NCBI GenBank assembly: GCA_001600635.1
Contig: BCKL01000042.1
Location: 62,001 to 126,000 of the forward strand
DNA length: 64,000 bases
Source: Leucosporidium creatinivorum
Lineage: Eukaryota; Basidiomycota; Microbotryomycetes; Leucosporidiales; Leucosporidiaceae
Reading direction: 5' to 3'
The notes beneath the pieces are model-generated. The model saw only the letters and a program-made list of their open reading frames with translations. It searched no databases and was not told the DNA's origin. Positions 35,405 to 48,497 of this stretch are shown piece after piece (position 1 is the first letter of the stretch; each line of letters starts with the position of its first letter). Position numbers and translations under genes: made by a program.

Positions 35405-36411
35405 ATGGCCGCCACCACGATCCCCCGCATCAAGAAGAGGACCAAGCCCTTTAAGTGAGCCTACAGAGGCCCTCTCTCAGCCGAGCATAGAGCTGACCAA
35501 GTGCTGCCCTTTAACCCCTCCCTACCGACCTCGCTACACTTCGCACCACTTCCTAATCGACTCTACTACACTTTCCGACTACCCTCTCGTCAATTGCACC
35601 TCTCTACGACCCTCCGCTGCTCTCTCAATCGCCCCTCCCGAACCTACGCTCCTCCTGCACCCCTCACGACTCTCTAATCCACCTTATCTCACTCGCTATT
35701 CCACTACATCAGGCGCCACCAGTCGGACCGCTACCATGGAGTCAAGGAGGCGTGGCGCAAGCCTAAGGGTGCGTCGTCGTAATGCTCGAGCTTCGGAGAA
35801 CGGCCGGCTGACCTCGCTTTGGTGCTGCTTCACAGGAATTGACAACAGGGTGCGTGGGGAGATGTCGTAAAGCTATCGCTAGTCCGGACAGCTCGCTGAC
35901 CCTCCGCTGGATCTGCAGGTTCGTCGTCGATTCAAGGGACAGCTCCCCATGCCCAAGATCGGTTACGGTTCCAACGCCAAGACCCGTCACGTTCTCCCCA
36001 ACGGCTACAAGCGCTTCTTGGTCAACAACGCCCGCGACGTTGAGCTCCTCCTGATGCACAACGGCTCGTACGCCGCCGAGATCGCCCACGGTGTCTCGTC
36101 GAGGAAGCGCATCGAGATTGTCGAGAAGGCCCGCGTTGTACGTTTGGGGTGTGGAGCGAGGTGTAGTGGAGAGCCGAGGAGCGCAAGGTCCCATGAAGAG
36201 AGAGCGTAGGGCGGAGGGGACACGTCGCTGCCAGCCTCGGCGGAACCGAGGCCACCCTGCCGCTCTCGCCTCTCTCGACGACCTTCAACCCTCGGCCTCC
36301 TTGCCCTCAACGCTAAGCTCACCAACGGGTAGCTGACAAACCTCCTCGTACCCACAGCTTAACGTCAAGCTCACCAACGGCAACGCTCGCGTTCGCACCG
36401 AGGAGGCTTAA
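35405..36411 (+). CDS. RPL32: 60S ribosomal protein eL32
   Basis: Structural protein of the large ribosomal subunit. Five exons give about 130 residues: [36 protein letters not shown], a 14-nt exon, then [17 protein letters not shown] to EIVEKARV, and [17 protein letters not shown]. The length matches the family. The first intron is unusually long for this locus (about 258 nt) and pyrimidine-rich; I see no snoRNA box pair in it. The last intron is about 220 nt. The 3' half of this gene and its downstream region are duplicated at 39187 onward. It is convergent with a TEF1 fragment. Confidence 0.96.
35836..35849 (+). other. 14-nt micro-exon in RPL32
   Basis: GAATTGACAACAGG lies between an acceptor ending cttcacag and a donor gtgcgt and supplies GIDNR in RKPKG-IDNR-VRRRF, a conserved eL32 stretch. 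Skipping it would shift the frame. Confidence 0.8.
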
Positions 36412-37295
36412 TCGCTTCATTCGGAGTATGCTTCTCGCTGGAGGGATCTGTAGAATCTGTGTGTGCAAGGGAGGGAGTGAGACAGAAGAAAGGGCTTGCT
36501 CGGCTATCGCTTCGGTCGGGTTGGAGGGGACGAATAGGCGATGGCGACTAGGAAGGTGGGGAGGGAGGGGCACCTCTTCCCCTCACCTTCGGACGGGGGT
36601 TCATTTCCTTGCGCTGCAACGCTGCAAGGGCCCTCAAAATGATGTAGATATCGAAGGAGCTCACTGCGAAGCAAAGAATGAAACAGGAACGCGAGCAAGC
36701 AAGCCCTCGGCGATGCCCTGCTCTCCCGCTCTCTCCGCCGAGCAGCTGTCACAACCGCCTTCCATCGACCTGAACCCGGCTTGCAAGGCGTCTAGAGGTT
36801 TTTGTCGAGGTGTAGAACACTACTGCGCTTCGCAACGCAGGCGTCAAGAGCCTTGCTGGCGATTTGGCCCTCCCCCTCGAGCACTCGGCCGTTTCTCGGC
36901 GCAGAGCGCTGAGGCTCGAAGGGCGGGCGAGCTGGACGCACTCTCCTCTCGTTTGCTCGGCTCGCACTGGGGGCTATACACGCTCTCATCAAGCTGCACT
37001 GCACCAAACCATCGACTTTATTGGCTGCTCCTGAGCACGAAGCTGCTCCCTCTGCGCCGAGCTCGGCCTCGCTCAAAGTCGAGCTCGCTCTCTCGAGTGT
37101 TTGCGTCTCTCTGCTCGGACCGGTGCGCGAAAATGTATGAAGGCAAAACAAAACCTTCGCTTCAAGCACAACACAACTAACCCAGGGGCCTACACAAAAC
37201 GAGTCGGGATCCGCTGGGGTTGGGCTATACGAAACGGAGGGTTGAAGTGGCGGTATCGAAGACAACGAAGGGAACGAGGAGAAGCAAGGGCGAGT
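36412..37295. other. Intergenic part of duplication copy A
   Basis: This lies between the eL32 stop and the TEF1 fragment. It contains the shared block tgcaacgctgcaagggccct at about 36,620 and a longer shared stretch from about 37,020 to the fragment. No gene is supported; short frames here are low-complexity. Confidence 0.45.
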
Positions 37296-37744
37296 TTACT
37301 TCTTCTTGAGGGCCTTGTCGGCGGCCTGTGAGAGGAGAGAAGGGAGGAAGTCAGCTTCGGCTCGGCGAGGGTTGAGAGCAGCTCAAAGTCGAATTTACCT
37401 TAGTGACCTTGCCACCCTTGCCGTCGGTCTTCTCGACCGACTTGAAGACACCGACAGCGACGGTTTGACGCATGTCACGGACGGCGAAACGTCCAAGAGG
37501 AGGGTACTCGGCGAACGACTCAACGCACTGTGAGCGGGGAGGGAGAGGCGAGGTCAGCTTCGGTCGGCGTCGTCGAGCTCGGGATCGCTTGAGTACTCAC
37601 CATGGGCTTGGAGGGAATCATCTTGACGATGGCGGCGTCTCCAGACTTGACGAACTTGGGCTCGTTCTCGATCGACTTTCCGGAACGGCGGTCAATCTTC
37701 TCGAGGAGAGTGTCGAACTTGCAGGCAATGTGGGCGGTGTGGCA
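37296..37744 (-). pseudogene. TEF1 3' fragment
   Basis: Contains only the last three coding exons of elongation factor 1-alpha, from [16 protein letters not shown] through [16 protein letters not shown] to AADKALKKK and the stop, with their two introns and the preceding acceptor. It matches the full gene (40918 onward) at constant offset 3622. One coding change is seen: VGVFKSVEK here against VGVVKSVEK in the full gene. The homology ends inside the next intron (about 37760), so the GTP-binding domain is absent. It has no start or promoter. Confidence 0.94.
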
Positions 37745-38047
37745 CTGTGGGTGAGAGGGGAGAGAGCGCCACTTCAGATGCCAGCTTGCTGCGAGACGAC
37801 GAAGCAGGAAGGAGACGAACGCCGAGAGAGCTGAGCCTGAGCTCAAGGCTCCGCTGAGGAGCTCAAAATGTTGGATTGAACGCTGTAGGCGAGTCTTGAG
37901 AGTGTCCTACTCCCTTCTGCGCCTCGAGCTGCACTCTCAAGGATAGAGCGAGCGATCAAAGTCGAGCGAGCGCGAGCCTTCCTCTCTCTCCCTCCTGCCA
38001 CATTTTGCTCGTTTCTCGCTTCTTCGCCTCGGCTCTCAAATCGTACG

Positions 38048-38942
38048 ATGGAAGCAGGAAGCTCGTCCAAGACTTCTGCTAGCTCTGCTGTACCCTCGGC
38101 CACCGCTCCCGCCGACGAGGACGATGATGAGAAGTGGCCTCCTCTGGATCTCTCTTACATTATCCCTCCGCCGCCTCGCGTGCCCTCCTACTTCCTCAAG
38201 TGAGCTACAGACATGCTTCCAAATCTACTAGCGACTTTGACACGTCTTCATCTTGTACAGAGTGCCTCGACTCACTCCTCACGACCCGACGGCCATCGTT
38301 GACGATACCAATTACGATCCTCTCAACCCTCCTTCTCCGCCTCTTCTATCGGACTACAAGGGACAGCCCGACGATGCGGTTGGATATGGTCCTCCTCCTG
38401 GTTTTCACTTCGAAGGCAACGTTCTCGTCCGCGAAGAGCCAGTGGAGGGATCGGCGCTCGGTGGGTCTGGCTCGGTCGGCGCTCAGGAAGGATACGAGGA
38501 GTGGGGCGTGCAGTCGAGTGGACAGGAAAGGCGCCTGGAGCACGATGCTGCTGCTACCGGAGGGGTAGGAGGTGCTGCGACTGGAGAGGCGTCGCTCGCT
38601 GAGGCTGTGACCAGCGCCGAAGGTCAAGGTGAGCATTTCTACCCGACTATCGCAGACTCTTGCGACGATTGCTGGCTCAAGCAAGAAGACTGACTTCCTT
38701 TCGACTCGCTAAACAACCCGACAGCCCGCACGACGGAATCTCTCTCTCCCATCTCGGCGCCCTCCGAGTCCAACCCCTTCGCTTCTGTCATCTCTCCCTT
38801 CCAACCTCCCACCACCCCGCCCGTCGATCCTCCCGCCAAGCTACACAACCCGCAACTCGCTCCCTCCGCCTCCAACAGACCGTCTGCGACGTCGAAGGAT
38901 CCTTCGGCTCTCGACGCTCAGCAGGTCGGCAGCGCCGAGTAA
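38048..38942 (+). CDS. Unknown acidic, proline-rich protein at a duplication junction
   Basis: Three exons encode about 245 residues: MEAGSSSKTSASSAV, an acidic patch ADEDDDEKWPPLDL, YIIPPPPRVPSYFLK, then after an intron VPRLTPHDPTAIVDDTNYD and a Gly/Glu/Ala-rich middle, and after a second intron a Ser/Pro-rich tail ending DAQQVGSAE. Both introns have good signals and keep frame, which supports a real gene. I recognise no domain. It sits between the TEF1 fragment and the eL32 fragment, that is, exactly where the two copies of the segmental duplication should abut. Confidence 0.65.
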
Positions 38943-39186
38943 GCCCAAAGTCGAGCTGGAGGGGAAGGAGACTCGATGAGTGTGATAGTGTGCTTTAACC
39001 AGCAGTGTGGAGTGTGGGGGTGCTTGTGAAGCTTGCTGTTGTGTGCAGAGGGGAGACTCGAGGGCGGCTACGGCTCGGCGAAGGAGCCAGTCGTCAATTG
39101 CTTTCGATTTGCAAAAAGAGCCATCAGCTTGAACATTGAAAAGAAAGCGAAGCTAGCCTTCTTGTAATCCTCTTCGAGCTACAGCA

Positions 39187-39566
39187 AACAACGCCCGCGA
39201 CGTTGAGCTCCTCCTGATGCACAACGGCTCGTACGCCGCCGAGATCGCCCACGGTGTCTCGTCGAGGAAGCGCATCGAGATTGTCGAGAAGGCCCGCGTT
39301 GTACGTTTGGGGTGTGGAGCAAAGGGGCTGGGGAGTGTACCGAAGTGGAGAGGGCGTGAAGTCGAAGGAGAGGAGAGACCGCTGGCTGTCGTTCTCGGCG
39401 CAGCGGAGGCTCCCACCTTTCGGCCTTCGCTTCTCGACCTTCGGACCTCTCTGGCTCCCAGGCTCAACGTGAAGTTGACGAACCGATAGCTGACAATCCT
39501 TTATCTTCACAGCTTAACGTCAAGCTCACCAACGGCAACGCTCGTGTCCGCACCGAGGAGGCTTAA
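39187..39566 (+). pseudogene. RPL32 3' fragment
   Basis: Last two eL32 exons with the intron between them: [15 protein letters not shown] to EIVEKARV, and [17 protein letters not shown] with stop at 39564-39566. The first exon part is identical to the full gene over more than 110 bases. The last exon has only synonymous differences (for example gttcgc against gtccgc), while most of the intron is diverged. The first three exons are missing and no start is present. Confidence 0.94.
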
Positions 39567-40917
39567 GCCATCTCTCGGGATTTGTAGTTTCTGTGTGTGC
39601 AAGGGAGGGAGTGAGACAGACACGAAGCGTTCTGTTGGTCTTCGCTTGGGTTGGGCTGGAGGGAACGACAGGCGAGGGCAACTAGGAAGGAGGAAGGAGG
39701 AAGGGGTCGGAGACCCCCCCTCCCTTCCCCCTTCGGACGGGGGTTCATCCTTTGCGCTGCAACGCTGCAAGGGCCCTCAAAATGATGTAGATACCGGTGA
39801 AGCGTTTTGTGAGGTGTGAAGCCACCGGCAAAGAGCGTAGTGATGCCGCTCCGCCCCGCCCTCAGCGTTCCCTGCTCGACTCTTTTCGCTGGCTCGCCAG
39901 GCTGCGGCATCTCTGGCGACTGCGCTGCGACCTCACGTTCGTGCATGATTCTCGACCCGACTCTCGTCTGCCTGTTCGAGCTCTAAGGCGCTGTGACATG
40001 CGAAGAGTGCCTCGCCGGCCGCTTCGCCCAAGGCATGGCAGCGCTCACCCTCCTGACCCGAACCATCGCTCGACGCCGCTTGCCACTCTACAGACGCTCA
40101 TCACGATTTCATGCTGCATCCTATAGCTACTGGTTGCTATTCTGCGTCCATGGCCGCTCTCGAGCGACCTAGTTTGCCCGGCTACTGCTCCTTCGAGTGT
40201 TCGGCAGAGAGCTGAGAGGCGCCGCGATACGCTGCTGCAGCTCGAGGGGGTTTAGACGTGGAGGTGAATCAGTTGTATGAACGTGATTTTCCTGGGACGC
40301 GAGCTACGAGGACGTCTTTTGAGCTGTGAAGCTTTCGCTTAGTGGCTCACTCCCCTGCGCCGAGCAGTCGCTTCGGCGCGGTGAAATGGCCACCAGCTCG
40401 CCCGTGAAGCTCAGAATCGACTTTTGTGGGCCTGAAAATAGTTCCTAGAGCAGCAGAGGCTCACTTGAGGGCCTTTGTCACGACTTCGCCCTTCGCTTGA
40501 CCACTTGGGCGGTTTCTCGGCGCTGAGCGCTGAGGCTTGAACAGGCGAGCTTGTCGTTGCTCTGAACACGCTCGCGGCTGGTTGGAGAGGTACGTATGCT
40601 CGTATCAAGCTACACTACAGCCGCCACCGACTGTGATCGCTGCTGTCGTGCACTCTGCTGCTCCTTCTGCGCCGAGCTGCTGCAACCTCGCTCTCTCGAC
40701 TGTTTGCGTCTCTTTGCTTGCTTTGTGTCTCTCTGCTCGGACCGGTGCGCGAAAATGTATGAAGGCAAAACAAAACCTTCGCTTCAAGCACAACACAACT
40801 AACCCAGGGGCCTACACAAAACGAGTCGGGATCCGCTGGGGTTGGGCTATACGAAACGGAGGGTTGAAGTGGCGGTATCGAAGACAACGAAGGGAACGAG
40901 GAGAAGCAAGGGCGAGT
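39567..40917. other. Intergenic part of duplication copy B
   Basis: Spacer between the eL32 fragment and the TEF1 stop. Shared blocks with copy A lie at about 39,590-39,800 and from about 40,650 on. The middle (about 39,830-40,640) has only patchy similarity and contains no supported gene. Confidence 0.45.
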
Positions 40918-42946
<2,029 letters not shown>

Positions 42947-43200
42947 CTGAGTAGTAGTGAAGTAGCGAGTAGAGAAGAAGAGAGACAGAAGCGAAAGAAA
43001 GCAATCAGCGAAAAATTCTGGACGGTGGCGGGCTGGTTGAGGCCGCCTCGAAGCCGACGACGATGGCGGAGTAGGCCAGGCGGTACGAGAGGCTACTGGA
43101 GCAAGTCCTAGTAGTACCTAGTCGCCCTCATCGACGTCCAAAAGAGCGCCGAGAGGTGGCGCCTGAGTAAAGATGCTCGTGGCAGAGCTTTACTCGACGT
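42947..43200 (-). promoter_or_regulatory. TEF1: TEF1 proximal upstream region
   Basis: Leader and promoter-proximal region of TEF1, read on the minus strand. No TATA box or named site is obvious. Repeated ctacag signals upstream (about 43,270-43,285 on the plus strand as ctgtag) suggest a leader intron. Confidence 0.4.
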
Positions 43201-43522
43201 CCAAGCGCCGTTGGAAGACGAGATTGAAGGGGAGTAGCCGGTGATGCAGGTGGAAGGCCGGTAGAGCGTCCCTGTAGTGCTGTAGAGCGACGTACTTTGA
43301 TAGAAGTTGTTGACTGAGTGGAGTGGAAAAGCAAGAGAGGTTTCGCTGGGGCGAGGCCAGTTTCTTCCTTCAACGCGCGGCTAAGCTCGGACTACCTCAA
43401 GCTCTGCGATTCCTCCCTAGCGTCGACTCATTTGCACCAAGTCATGGCCGACTGCCTCGCCTTCGAACTCGGCTCTACTACGGTGCAGCTCGCCACTTGC
43501 CCCGAGCAAGTCGCTCGGTCTA
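43201..43522. repeat. TEF1 upstream-region repeat, copy 1
   Basis: About 320 bases repeated in direct orientation at 45678-45999 (offset 2477) with roughly 20 differences. It lies 255-576 bases upstream of the TEF1 start codon, so it probably belongs to the promoter or leader. Edges are sharp on both sides. No open frame is shared cleanly by both copies in a way that suggests protein. Confidence 0.9.
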
Positions 43523-44598
43523 CTACAAGGTTACATCTTTTCACCTCGGTTCCGATGCCATGCTACCCAGCTTTCTATGCATCCTCTCAGGCGAAGAAAG
43601 ACGGCTTCATGCGAGCAGCTCCTTCCGCCGAAGCTGGGGTTCAAGGGCGACGGAGATCACCGGCGATCGTGTAGCGCACCGTAAAGATGCTCGTGCTACT
43701 CGTGATGACCTAAAACCACTTCAGAAGCACCATCGTGCCAGCAGTCGTTGGCAGTGGCTCCGTCAACCTCATGTCCGGCAAGGGCCCTTTCGCCGAGAGG
43801 CAGATTAATCGCTGGTGGAAGTCTGTGGGAGATCAGATCGGCGCCAGTCATCACCATTAGACTCGCATAATATGCTTGAGCACCTTTTTCGCAAGTCTGG
43901 CACATCTCAGCTCTTCAAATTTGGGAAACAGCTGCTTCGGCGATGGCAAAAGGCTGATCTGTGACGGCAGCTCAATGTCAGCTCGCGTCTTCTCGCGCAC
44001 GGCCGGGGTTGCAGAGCTGCTTGCTCAAGCTCGGAACTCTCTGGAAGCTCCCTCGTCGCTCGAGGTCAACCACCTCACAATCCTCGGGCCTTGCGTCCGA
44101 CGGCCTCTGCCTCGCCGTTTCTCTTCTTCGGCCGACCCTTTGAGCTCAGCTGCAATTGCTGCATGAGAGCAGGAAAAGATTTTCGACGTAGCTTACACGC
44201 AGCCGCCGCATCGCCTTACGGCACCCTAATCAAGCTCAGCGACTTGAGTTGAAGCAGGTGCTCCTAGCTTCGCCGAACCGGGCAGACTTGCGGCGCTGAA
44301 GCTACGATCTGTGCTTTGCGTCCTATTGCACGTGCACTCCAAGGACTATGAGTAGACCGCTACCTTTCGAAAGGCTACAAGCTGGCCGGCTACAAGGAGA
44401 GGCTTCGCAGTTTGCTGTCACGGCGACCGACTTCAGCTCGCTTGCCACTGTTGGTGGAGAGCTACATCTCCCAGGTTCTCGGCGCCCAGATATCTACCCT
44501 TATACGGAACCTGCCTTCTGTGTGCCTCGTTAGGCATGTCCAGCGTCCCATGAGCCTGGATACTGGCGGTGAACCTCCGCCGAGCTCGGCTCTGCCGC
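43523..44598. other. Gene-poor stretch
   Basis: No supported gene, repeat or RNA. Short frames lack any recognisable protein feature, and I see no matching introns. Confidence 0.4.
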
Positions 44599-45203
44599 CT
44601 GGACTCCACAGCGTACAAGTACAAGGTCGGACTGTACTGTAATTTACTGCGGAAATTACAGCCCCTATCTTGGACCTGACAGTACAATCACAGCCTCTCG
44701 GATCCGTCAGGCGCGTAACCGAGTGTCGAAAGTAGCCAGCTCGGCGCTCGGCGAGTGGTCTACGAAGCTCGACTTGGTCTTCAAACAGCTCGGGAGGTCT
44801 CAATCGATGGCCAACTAGTCGAGTGGTTAACTTCAGTCTATCTCTGCTCATTCAGAGCTCTCGAGGCGGGTTCAATTCGCTTCGAGGTTCACCCTGTGTC
44901 CTTCGGCGTCAGCTTTTCTCGCCAGAAATCTTCTATCAACATNTACATCACGCCGAATCTTATACTTTTGCTACGCTTAGCGTATTACACAACTCTTCAC
45001 AGCCTCCATGTAGTGCAATACGTGAACAAAATGCGAGCTCGGCGTTGACCTCGCGACCTTTCCTCCCTTCTTCAGCCTCTACCGGCTGATACAGATACAC
45101 GATGTACCTGTACTGAGCTGTATCACGTAAAATTGCGGGGTAAACCGGTACGATACAAGTACAGAGGCCAAATCCTGCAGGTTTTGTACAGTGTGGAGTC
45201 CAG
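44599..45203. mobile_element. MITE-like element with terminal inverted repeats
   Basis: CTGGACTCCACA at 44599-44610 is matched exactly by TGTGGAGTCCAG at 45192-45203. The inversion continues imperfectly inward (GTACAA on both sides, then related blocks at about 44,612-44,662 and 45,085-45,185). TGCCGC lies just before the left end and again at 45207-45212, a possible 6-bp target duplication if the right end is a few bases further out. A nested 9-bp hairpin (CTGTAATTT with AAATTACAG) lies at 44637-44661. It is about 605 bp with no transposase frame, consistent with a short non-autonomous DNA transposon. It contains an ambiguous base at 44943. Confidence 0.6.
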
Positions 45204-45677
45204 CCAGTGCCGCTCTCTCAACGCGAGGCCAATGGCTCGCATGCAGATACCGCTTGCTCTCGGAACTTCTGAGGGGTCGCACTCTTCCTATCGGTAGCGA
45301 GTAGCGCCGTCTCGTTGGGGGTAGCTCCCTCCCTCGGCGCATCAGCCCCTCGGCGAAGGAAACCGGTAAGTAGGCGGGTCACCTTGCAGCTGTCCGAGGT
45401 CGAGACGTGAGTGAAGCAGTGTTGACATGTCAAAAAGCTGGACTACATGCCATACAAGCTGACAGCGCCGATACTGAACTTCTGCGGCTCGAGCGACTGC
45501 ACACCTCAGCTCTCGCAGGCTCTCAGTTGGCGTCGCTCACTTGGTGCAGCCGCAGCAACAAGCTGGGAGCGGCCAGAGTTCCTCACAGATATGCATGTAC
45601 TGTCAGAGACCATCTTCCGACACATCCTCGCTTCTGGACGTCTGCACTCAAAATCTCGGCGCTGAGCTCGGTGACTT
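45204..45677. other. Gene-poor stretch
   Basis: About 470 bases between the inverted-repeat element and the second TEF1 upstream copy. I see no gene, RNA or repeat here. Confidence 0.4.
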
Positions 45678-45999
45678 TCAAGCGCCGTTGGAAGACGAGA
45701 TTGGAGGGGAGTAGCCGGTGATGCAGGTGGAAGGCCGATAGAGAGTCCCTGTAGTGCTGTAGAGCGACGTACCTTGATCCAAGTTGTTGACTGAGTGGAG
45801 TGGGAAAAGCAAGAAAGGTTTCGCTGGGGCGAGGCCAGTTTCTTCCTTCAACGCGCGGCTAAGCTCGGACTACCTCAAGCTCTGCGATTCCTCCCTAGCG
45901 TCGACTCATTTGCACCAAGTCATGGCCGACTCCCTCGCCTTCGAACCCGGCTCTACTACGGTGCAGCTCGCTGCTTGCGCGGAGCAAGCCGCTCGGTCG
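45678..45999. repeat. TEF1 upstream-region repeat, copy 2 (orphan)
   Basis: Second copy of 43201-43522 in the same orientation. Here no TEF1 coding sequence follows: on the minus strand it faces into the gene-poor stretch and the inverted-repeat element. It ends about 180 bases before the YTM1 stop codon. It may still have promoter activity. Confidence 0.9.
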
Positions 46000-46177
46000 A
46001 CAGGTCGGCCCCGGAGCTCAAGTAGCCCACGCCAAGCTGTTGCAGCCCTGACGTGTAATAGAATGGACCCTCGAGTATCCTCGACATGCTGCGAGCTCTC
46101 ATCCCTCGCCCTCAGCGCAATGAACATGGATCCGACCCGAATCCTTTTACAACCGCCCTCGCCTCCCGTCTACTCTA

Positions 46178-47957
46178 CTACTCGACCATCGGCACCTCAG
46201 CCTCCCTGCCACTAACCTTCCACGCGACGATCCTAGCGCCCTCTCCACCAGCGACCAACCTCTCTCCATCCCAATCCACCGCCAGGATCTTCTCCTGTCC
46301 CTTACCCGCCTCGGCGCCCTCCTTAGGCGGCAGAGGCAGGACAAACAACGCCTGCTTCGGGCTCCTGGCATCCCAAATCCTGACGGTCGAATCGTATGAT
46401 CCGGAAGCGAGGAGGAGGGAGGAAGTAGGGTGCGCCGCGACGGAGGAGACGGGACCAGTGTGGCCCGGCATCGTGAGGCTGATGTTTTGGGACGACTCGC
46501 GGAAGTCCCAGAAGGAGATTAGGCGGTCTGTCGAGCCGGTGGCGAGGAGGTTGGGGGAGGCCATTTGCGTGAGGGAGAGGAGAACCTTGTCGGAGGTCTG
46601 TCGAGCGCCGAGGGGAGGGTCAGCGAGGGTGGGAGGGAGGGAGAGGGGGCTAGAACGAACCTTCATGTTGGTCTCTTCGGCGACCGAGAGATCCCAAGAG
46701 CGAACGGTGTGGTCCCAGCCGGCACTGTAGGCCTTGTCGGCGTCGGTGCGGTCGAAGAGGGCGCGCGAGACCTTTCCAGTGTGGCCCCTCAAGACGGAGA
46801 CGGGCGTCTGTTGGGTAGCACGAGAGAGGTTAGTACATGTAGCTCGACAGGACAGCTACGACAGAGACCCACCTTCATGATGACCGTTCCAGGCGCCTGC
46901 TTTCTCCGCTTCTTCTTCCTCTCCGAGCCGTCCTCCTGGGGCTCTCCCTCGTTGACACCAGGGGTGAGGTCCCAGACACCGACAACGCCGTCCCATCCGG
47001 CCGTTAGAAGGTGAGGTGAAGAAGTGGGAGTCGAGGCGGTGAGGGGAAGGGTGCGCGAGCGGACCGAGGAGATGGGCGCGGTGTGGAGGTTGAGGGTGTA
47101 GAGGGTGGTGGGGATGGGGAGTTCGGTGGTAGGGTTGGTGAGGGAGATGGAAGGAGTCTGTTGAGTAGTAGCAAGGTTAGCGGGCGGCCGTAGAGAGCGA
47201 TCTCGGCGATGAAGGAACGAACAGAGTACTCCCAAACCCGACCGACGCGGTCCATTCCTCCACTAGCGACCCACTGCTTGCCCTCGGCACCGAGAGGGTG
47301 CGGGACGTAGCATGCCGAGAGGGCCGACTGGTCGTGGCCGCTGAAGGTGATGTTGGAAGGGGCGGGGAGGGCAGAGGAGTGGAGCGAGAGGGTTCCGGCG
47401 TAGGAAGAGGTGAGAATGGCTCTGCGCGGGTCGAAGAAGGGTCAGACGATATCTGAGAATGCTACAGAACTGCTACGACTCACCCTCGGATAGCCAACGA
47501 GACATCGCTGACCCAGTCTTCGGAAGGAAGGGTGCTTTCGAGCTGAGGCGGCAGAGTCGAAGGCAAGTACTCGATTTCGAGGGTGACTTCCTCGCTGGTT
47601 CCAGTCTGAGCGCAATAGGCTCCCAACGACGAGCGGAGCAGGCTCGAGTTGATCAAGAAGTCGAAGGGAATGGGCGAAGCTGCAAAAGAAGTGAGAGAAC
47701 GCAAAAGAGCCGAGAGTCAGCTCTGTACCGCATAGAGCCCTATTAAAGCTGCACTTACAGTTCTCCAATACCTTGTTAATGAGCTCGGACAAGTGAAAGC
47801 GGCGCCAGTTGGCGGGGACAAGGAACTTGGTCGAGGGGATCGAGTAGGCGGAGTCCTTCGTAGTCAGGCGAATGGCCAGCTGCCGCTCCTCGCCGCCAGC
47901 GGGAGCATCCGTAGCAGCGCTAGTACTGGGAATAGGTGCCTCTTCTGTGAGCGACAT
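46178..47957 (-). CDS. YTM1: Ribosome biogenesis WD-repeat protein Ytm1/WDR12
   Basis: Part of the Nop7-Erb1-Ytm1 (PeBoW) complex needed for 60S subunit maturation in the nucleolus; Ytm1 is removed by the Rea1 ATPase. The N-terminal part is the ubiquitin-like NLE domain (AIRLTTKDSAYSIPST-KFLVP, then RRFHLSELINKVLE). WD repeats follow: GHDQSALSACYVP, VASGGMDRVGRVWE, LTAGWDGVVGVWDL, LRGHTGKVSRALFD, AYSAGWDHTVRSWDL, LATGSTDRLISFWD, GHTGPVSSVAAHP and LASGSYDSTVRIWDA. A basic KKKRRK patch sits between repeats. About six introns split the gene, and the length (about 440 residues) fits the family. The protein starts MSLTEEAP and ends REAEVPMVE. Confidence 0.93.
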
Positions 47958-48497
47958 GTTGTAGCGAGGTGAAGTGATGAGGGAGAGCCGCACTTGGACG
48001 CTCGCGAAAAGGCGCAGGCCTGCGAAAGAAGGGGGGCACTAGGCGGCACTTCGGCTTTATCTGGAGTGGGTGGAGCTGAGCAGAGCTAATCCTAGATATG
48101 TTCCCTGATATTCCAACTGCTCCCTCGCCGACTTTTGGACTTCTACGATGAACCGAACCTGCGCCGAAGCGTGCGAAGCTGAGCGCCGAGCGACGGAGGC
48201 CAGCGGCGCCGGTAGAGGCGAGACTACGCTAAAGTAAAATTCCTTTCACTCTGATCCTACCGCGAATAGTCTGTGCTCCGAATCAAGTTGCCCGAGCTCT
48301 CTTAGAAGAGACAGACGGCTCGAGCTCCCTTTCTCCCTTCAACCAACTCGCTCGCTTTCGGCTCTCTTCTCTTCGACACGACAAGGCTGTGAAAGGGTCT
48401 TCGCCTGCAGCTGTAGTCTCGTGTGCTTTTGTCCGCCTTTCCGCCCTACAGGCCCCTTCTCTCCTTCGAAGCGGCTCAACTCGACGCGTCTCATCGC
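47958..48497. other. Divergent region between YTM1 and the helicase gene
   Basis: This 540-base gap contains both promoters. A possible leader intron of the helicase ends at ccctacag near 48,451. Nothing else stands out. Confidence 0.4.

Larger units (their letters stand above)
36024..37760. repeat. Tandem segmental duplication, copy A (eL32 3' to TEF1 3')
   Basis: Homologous in the same orientation to 39187-41382. It covers the last two eL32 exons (within the full gene), the intergenic region (blocks such as 36592-36650 against 39731-39790) and the last three TEF1 exons. The offset grows from 3163 at the left to 3622 at the right, so about 460 bases differ by insertion or deletion. Divergence is uneven: the eL32 last intron and the middle are diverged, while the TEF1 part, introns included, is almost identical. 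Confidence 0.93.

Noticed and set aside
35454-35711. snoRNA inside the long first intron of RPL32
   Set aside because: The intron is pyrimidine-rich and lacks a convincing C/D or H/ACA box pair.
37296-39566. TEF1 and RPL32 fragments as functional short genes
   Set aside because: They lack start codons, promoters and most of the domains; homology ends abruptly inside an intron or exon.
44809-44890. Possible tRNA gene with A box, B box and TTTT terminator
   Set aside because: Box matches and spacing are good, but the acceptor and T-arm stems do not pair properly and the anticodon arm is poor, so it is not a functional tRNA by eye.
46086-46730. 214-codon plus-strand frame
   Set aside because: It is antisense to the YTM1 WD-repeat exons, which have clear family motifs.
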